The notes under the pieces were generated by a model that saw nothing but the letters and a program-made list of their open reading frames with translations, did not search any database and was not told where the DNA came from. From Canna indica (lineage: Eukaryota; Streptophyta; Magnoliopsida; Zingiberales; Cannaceae), in assembly GCA_034359265.1 (NCBI GenBank), contig CP136890.1, positions 91,351,501 to 91,415,500 of the forward strand: DNA of 64,000 nucleotides, written 5' to 3'. The first letter of the stretch is position 1. The number at the start of each line of letters is the position of its first letter. Below are positions 59,979 to 64,000 of the stretch, one piece after another. The position numbers and the translations under genes were made by a program.

Positions 59979-61653
59979 GTTAATTAATGAATATATCATT
60001 ATTTTTATCGAAATTCTCAAATCTATCACGACTTTTTATTTGTTTCAAATGCAAACTTCAATTCTAAATTTATTTCAATTGTAGCACACCGTCAGATCGG
60101 GGTTAAGTTTTCTGTTTGCCTGTTGACTTGACAAGGATGACGTGTATTAGTAAGTCCAGTCAACTAATATTTGAAAATAAATAAAAAAATAAATTGACGT
60201 GTATTATTAAGTCTATTATTTACCAATTTTCCTCCTCCTCACCCTCTCCCTCTCCCTCCTCCTCCGCCGCCCCGCTGACCCTCCACCGGCGCCACTGGCC
60301 GCCGCTCGCCTCTGCGGCATCGTCAGCATCACCTAAAATCCAGCACAAAGAATCATGGCGAATCAATCCTTACCCTCGCAAGGGCAAAGCGACCTGTTTC
60401 GATCGCCCGCGTTAGAGAGCTCACCGTCAAAGCAACTAGCAATGGTGCCCCCGAATGCACCACTACCCATCGCGTCCCGACCGTCATTTTCTCTACTGGT
60501 GGGTACACCAGCAACCTCTTCCACGATTTCACCGACCTCCTTGTCCCCCTCTTTGCCACCGCACGCCAGTTCAACGGGGAGGTCATGCTCGCTATCACTG
60601 ACTTCAGTGTCAAGTGGATGGAGAAGTACTGCCTTGTTCTTGAGAAGATCTCAAATTATCCGGTGATCAACCTTGACGAGGTCAAGCAAGTGAACTGCTT
60701 CGCACACGTTCTTAATTTTCCCCTTAGCATCCTCGACTTCACCAAGTTCATGAGGAGCACATTCTCCGTGTAGAGAGAGGCGTCGCTAAACATCGAGGAC
60801 TTCTCTGGTCGGTGGCTGGGCTGGTGATCATCGCGCAAAGGCGAACCCGTGCCTTCACGAACACGACGGAGATAGTGGCAACGGCGGAGGAGCTAGGGTA
60901 CAAGGTGGTGGAGGCCGACACCACCGTCGACCTGGCTCGGTTCGCGAGGGTCGTCAACTTCGGCGACGTGATGATGGGCGTACACGTCGCGGGGCTCACC
61001 AACATGGTGTTCCTACCACCGAACGCGACGCTGATCCAGGTGGTGCTGTGGGGCGAGCTGGAGTGGATGGCGATGGTGGACTTTAGGAGGCCAACTGAGG
61101 AGATGGGGCTGAAGTATGAGCAGTTCAGCATCGACGTGGAGGAGAGCTCGCTGAGGGAGTAGTACGTACCCGAGGGAGCATGCGGTGTTCACGGATCCCA
61201 TGTCATTCCATTGGCGGGGGTTCCACGTGCTGAGGTCGACATTCCTGGAGAACCAGACGATTCCCGGTGCGCATAGACCGCATCGGCGCTATCCAGGGGC
61301 TCGTGATCGGTGTTGGCAGCAAAGAGGGGCTCGTGGTTGTGGAGGCAGAGGTCAGCACAGAACTAGACGATGTCGTAGCAGCGGGCGCGCGGCGCCGGTG
61401 GAGGGGTGCAGCGACGGAGGAGGAGGGAGGGGGTGACAAGGAGGGAGATATTGGTAAATATAATATGGTTGACTATACTTATTAAGACACGTCGTCGTTG
61501 CCAGATCAGTAGTTTAACGGAAAACTTAACCCGAGTCTGACGGTGTACTACAATTGAAACGAATCGAGAGTTGAAGCTTGCATTTGAAACAATTGAAAAG
61601 TTGTGATAGATTTGAGAATTTCGGTAACAGTCGTGATATATTCATTAATTAAC
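59979..61653. mobile_element. Long-TIR element carrying a gene fragment (Pack-MULE-like)
   Basis: Left arm from 59979 (GTTAATTAATGAATATATCA) to about 60230 and right arm about 61455-61653 are inverted copies of each other over roughly 190 bp, including GAAATTCTCAAATCTATCAC, CACCGTCAGA and GGGTTAAGTTTTC. The left arm has an internal duplication of the GACGTGTATTA part. Between them lies GC-rich DNA encoding a GT61-type glycosyltransferase piece and no transposase. Long TIRs plus a captured gene are the hallmarks of Pack-MULEs. The 9-bp target duplication could not be fixed because both flanks are A/T runs. Confidence 0.7.
60340..61290 (+). pseudogene. GT61-family glycosyltransferase, captured and frameshifted
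   Basis: Successive frames give WRINPYPRKGKA, VPTVIFSTGGYTSNLFHDFT, VKWMEKYCLVLEKISNYPVI, FTKFMRSTFSV (TAG), GLVIIAQRRTRAFTNTTEIV, LARFARVVNFGDVMMGVHVA, GLTNMVFLP, LEWMAMVDF, VEESSLRE (TAG) and FTDPMSFHWRGFHVLRSTF. This is the DUF563 domain of plant GT61 enzymes (xylan arabinosyl- or xylosyltransferase type, Golgi). The family's GVHGAGLTN has become GVHVAGLTN. At least three frame changes, two stops and a deletion after CFAHV. The N-terminal membrane anchor and any intron are absent. GC-rich against AT-rich surroundings. Confidence 0.8.
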
Positions 61654-62440
61654 CCTTTAAAAAATATGAAATAAATTTAATTAAGGATATATAAATTACA
61701 GTTTACCTACTTTAAAGATAATTCATATATAATATAAATAAAATATATAGATATAATATTATTGGCATATAGCTTAATTGTATTAATTTGTAATATAAAA
61801 TATTATTAAACTTTTTAATTATATAAATATGTAAGGGTAATTATATATGAGTGATACACGGGTCCGTTCTGTCTAGTACAATACAAGATTAGTCGGTACA
61901 ATATAAGACAGTGCATGATAGTATAAGGAATAATCCTCGGTTCATTTCGCACGTACACTGGTCCTCAAATGTAGTGTTATTCTACGTTTCTTTTACATTA
62001 TCATATCACAACATACTAGGATAATATAAGACAATTTGTATCATTTTATTTCTTCTTTGTTTCATCATGCAAAATATGTTGGATATATAAGAGCATGTAT
62101 TATTATTATAAAATATTTATTTTAATTGACATTATAATTAAATAATCTGATTGACATACTATGTTACCATTATATCACATGTAAATTAATTAACTAACAT
62201 GTGCACCTTTGGGATTTATCAACCTGCTTCAACATTAATAAATATAACAACATAAAGTATATAATAGACAATAAGAAACATTGAAATTTTAATCTATAAT
62301 TGGATTATTGAATCACATATATTGCGTCCAAACTTTGGTTCAATCAAAAATTTCGAATAAAATTTTTAATTTTGTTCAATTAACTTGTTTTTCTTTTTCA
62401 AAAATTAAAAAAATGGTGAGGATTTTGAACCGTAATCTTA
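61654..62440. other. AT-rich intergenic, nothing recognised
   Basis: No frame, terminal repeat or coding signal can be supported. Confidence 0.5.
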
Positions 62441-63060
62441 GAAAGGTTACGACGTCGACGCCACACGGTTAAGAGACCGAGGAGATTGCAACGTTGATGC
62501 CACATGGCTACGAGGCCACACAGATCACGACCAGGGAAACAGTAATTCGTGGTACGTAGGGGTGTAACCGAGCCGAGCTTGCATGTGCTCGAGCTTGATC
62601 GTGTTTCAATATCTAGGCTCGAGCTCAACTCCAGTAACTCGAGCTCGACTCGTTTAAGCTCGTTTGGTCTCGTTTATTTTTCTCAAGCTTGACCGAGCTC
62701 GCGCACGCTCATTTAAGCTCGGCTCGACTCGAATTTATGCTCAACCTTATTTGAAATATTAATATTTATATAATTATATATAAATATATAAAGCTCGATT
62801 AGGCTCGCGAGCCGCTCAAGCCAAGTATGTATTAGCTCAAGCTCGGCTCGAGCTTGATAAGATCGAGTCGAGTTCGAGTTTTCATCGAGTAGCTCACGAG
62901 CTGCTCGACTCACTTACACCCCTAATTCGTACGTGGACACCACGTGGCTAGGAGGTCGCATGACTGCGACCAATGAAGTTGTAGGTCATCGATGCCACGT
63001 GGCCAAGAGGTCGTGCACGCAATTGCAGCTAAGGATGTCGCAAGTGAACAACGTCATGGC
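62440..63060. repeat. Minisatellite-like repeat interrupted by a MITE
   Basis: Degenerate units with GCCACGTGGCTANGAGGTCG and GACTGCGACCA lie at about 62455-62540 and 62935-63020, on both sides of the MITE at 62559. They look like one array split by the insertion. Confidence 0.5.
62559..62922. mobile_element. Short MITE with GGGGTGTAA ends (364 bp)
   Basis: Left GGGGTGTAACCGAGCCGAGC and right (reverse) GGGGTGTAAGTGAGTCGAGC, with TA on both sides (62557-62558, 62923-62924). The interior is full of GAGCTCGAGC-type motifs. A known kind of plant repeat; the superfamily is not certain (TA suggests Stowaway/Tc1-mariner). Confidence 0.7.
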
Positions 63061-63479
63061 CTCCTCGCCGATGTGACCTCCCTAGTTGTATAGCTATACA
63101 ACAACATCCTTGGCCACACATCAACATCCATGGCGTTGGATGTATGGTGAGAGGTGAGAAGATCAAAGAACATACAGAGATCTGTCGCGCCTTTTGTCAC
63201 CACACACAATCAAGAAAGTTGTTAGGAGAAGTGTTGGGTGAAAATATTAGATGCTTGATAAATCAAGGGTATTATCATAATTTATAGTCCTTAACCAAAG
63301 TAACAGAGCCTTTACAATTTGGAGTAATAGGAAAATGACTCTGTTGTACTATATATATATACCGAATATGACTTATGTTATGTACGTCCATGATATTTTT
63401 TGTTCAAATGACACTAAACAACAATGGTACCTCAAAAACATGACAAACGAATGGAGTCCCAAACTTTTACCAAAGTTTA

Positions 63480-63800
63480 TTATGGGTAATTAAATTAATG
63501 GGAAAATGTACAAAAATACCCCTTATGTTATGGAATTAGATACAAAAATGCTCATATAGGTAAACGACGATAATTGAGAGATAATAGAGCTGACATGATT
63601 GATGACTAGGACTGATGACGTGGACATGTGGCGTGTATGCAGGCCAAGACATTTTCTCACGGGTATTAAAATGCTCCTGACGTTTTTTCACGGGTACTAA
63701 AATGTCAATAACGTTTTCTCACGGGTACAAGAATGATTGCAATATTTTCTCACAGGTACTAAAATACCTCTAACGTTTAATTTGGAGCTAAAATACCCTT
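63480..63800. repeat. Tandem repeat of about 34 bp
   Basis: Four to five units of the type ACGTTTTCTCACGGGTACTA + AAATG occur between about 63647 and 63780, inside DNA with 'acaaaaatacccc' motifs. No coding potential from 63061 to the window end. Confidence 0.65.
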
Positions 63801-64000
63801 AAGGTTATTAAAAATGGTACAAAAATGATACCAGACTAATTTTGCTAGGTGAGACTTAACGGAGATGTCGTGAATGCTGACAAAGATGTTGACTTTATAC
63901 GTGGCGCGCATGCAGAGAGCAACTTGCCACGTAAGCGACACATACAAAAGAAATCAAAACCGAAATTGAAATCGAAAACTAAAAATTTAAAAAATAAAAA

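Noticed and set aside
60353..61439. Several frames on both strands in the GC-rich stretch
   Set aside because: Only the plus frames that join into the GT61 domain make sense; the others are GC-rich shadows.

Overview
The window is nuclear DNA of a flowering plant, most likely a monocot. The support is spliced genes with GT-AG introns, plant-specific families (germin-like cupins, GT61 glycosyltransferase, CPxC proteins) and a dense load of plant transposons (CACTA, LINE, Helitron, a solo LTR, Harbinger-type MITEs, a Mutator-like gene-capturing element). The species cannot be named from the sequence. No tRNA, rRNA, CRISPR array or bacterial feature was seen.

Layout. 1-0.73 kb: the 3' part of a small plant CPxC protein gene. 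5.0-8.6 kb: an intact three-exon TPR protein gene. 12.0-18.1 kb: a germin-like protein (GLP) cluster, with GLP1 (-) and GLP2 (+) head to head, then a pseudo-GLP (-) head to head with GLP3a (+). 18.5-29.9 kb: transposons (CACTA MITE, CACTA element A, Harbinger-type MITE, CACTA element D, LINE). 29.7-32.4 kb: an inverted copy of the GLP2 locus whose GLP (GLP4) is split by a solo LTR. 33-39.8 kb: two LINE 3' halves, one holding a further LINE, and a decayed Helitron (RPA-like and PIF1-like parts). 39.8-46.4 kb: CACTA element C, inserted in the last codons of the Helitron helicase. 48.4-56.9 kb: a second, almost identical copy (B) of the 15.7-24.2 kb segment (A), with pseudo-GLP, GLP3b, the MITE and CACTA element B. 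58-59.4 kb: CACTA element E. 60-61.7 kb: a long-TIR element carrying a broken GT61 gene. 62.5-64 kb: a short MITE and minisatellite-like repeats.

Function. The living genes appear to be the CPxC gene, the TPR gene and four GLPs (GLP1, GLP2, GLP3a, GLP3b). The GLPs encode secreted cupins with both germin boxes. The cluster grew by three visible duplications: head-to-head pairs sharing promoter motifs, an inverted copy of GLP2 (giving GLP4), and an 8.5 kb direct duplication (giving GLP3a/GLP3b).

One CACTA family dominates: at least five members with CAGCAACGGC-type subterminal repeats and exact 3-bp target-site duplications where both ends survive. None here is intact. Element C keeps almost all of the TNP2 transposase, apart from one in-frame stop and a 3' deletion. 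Element D keeps the best 5' part of the tnpA-like gene. No wholly new defence or metabolic system was found. The most informative novelty is the structural history: nested insertions, junctions with microhomology, and a captured gene.
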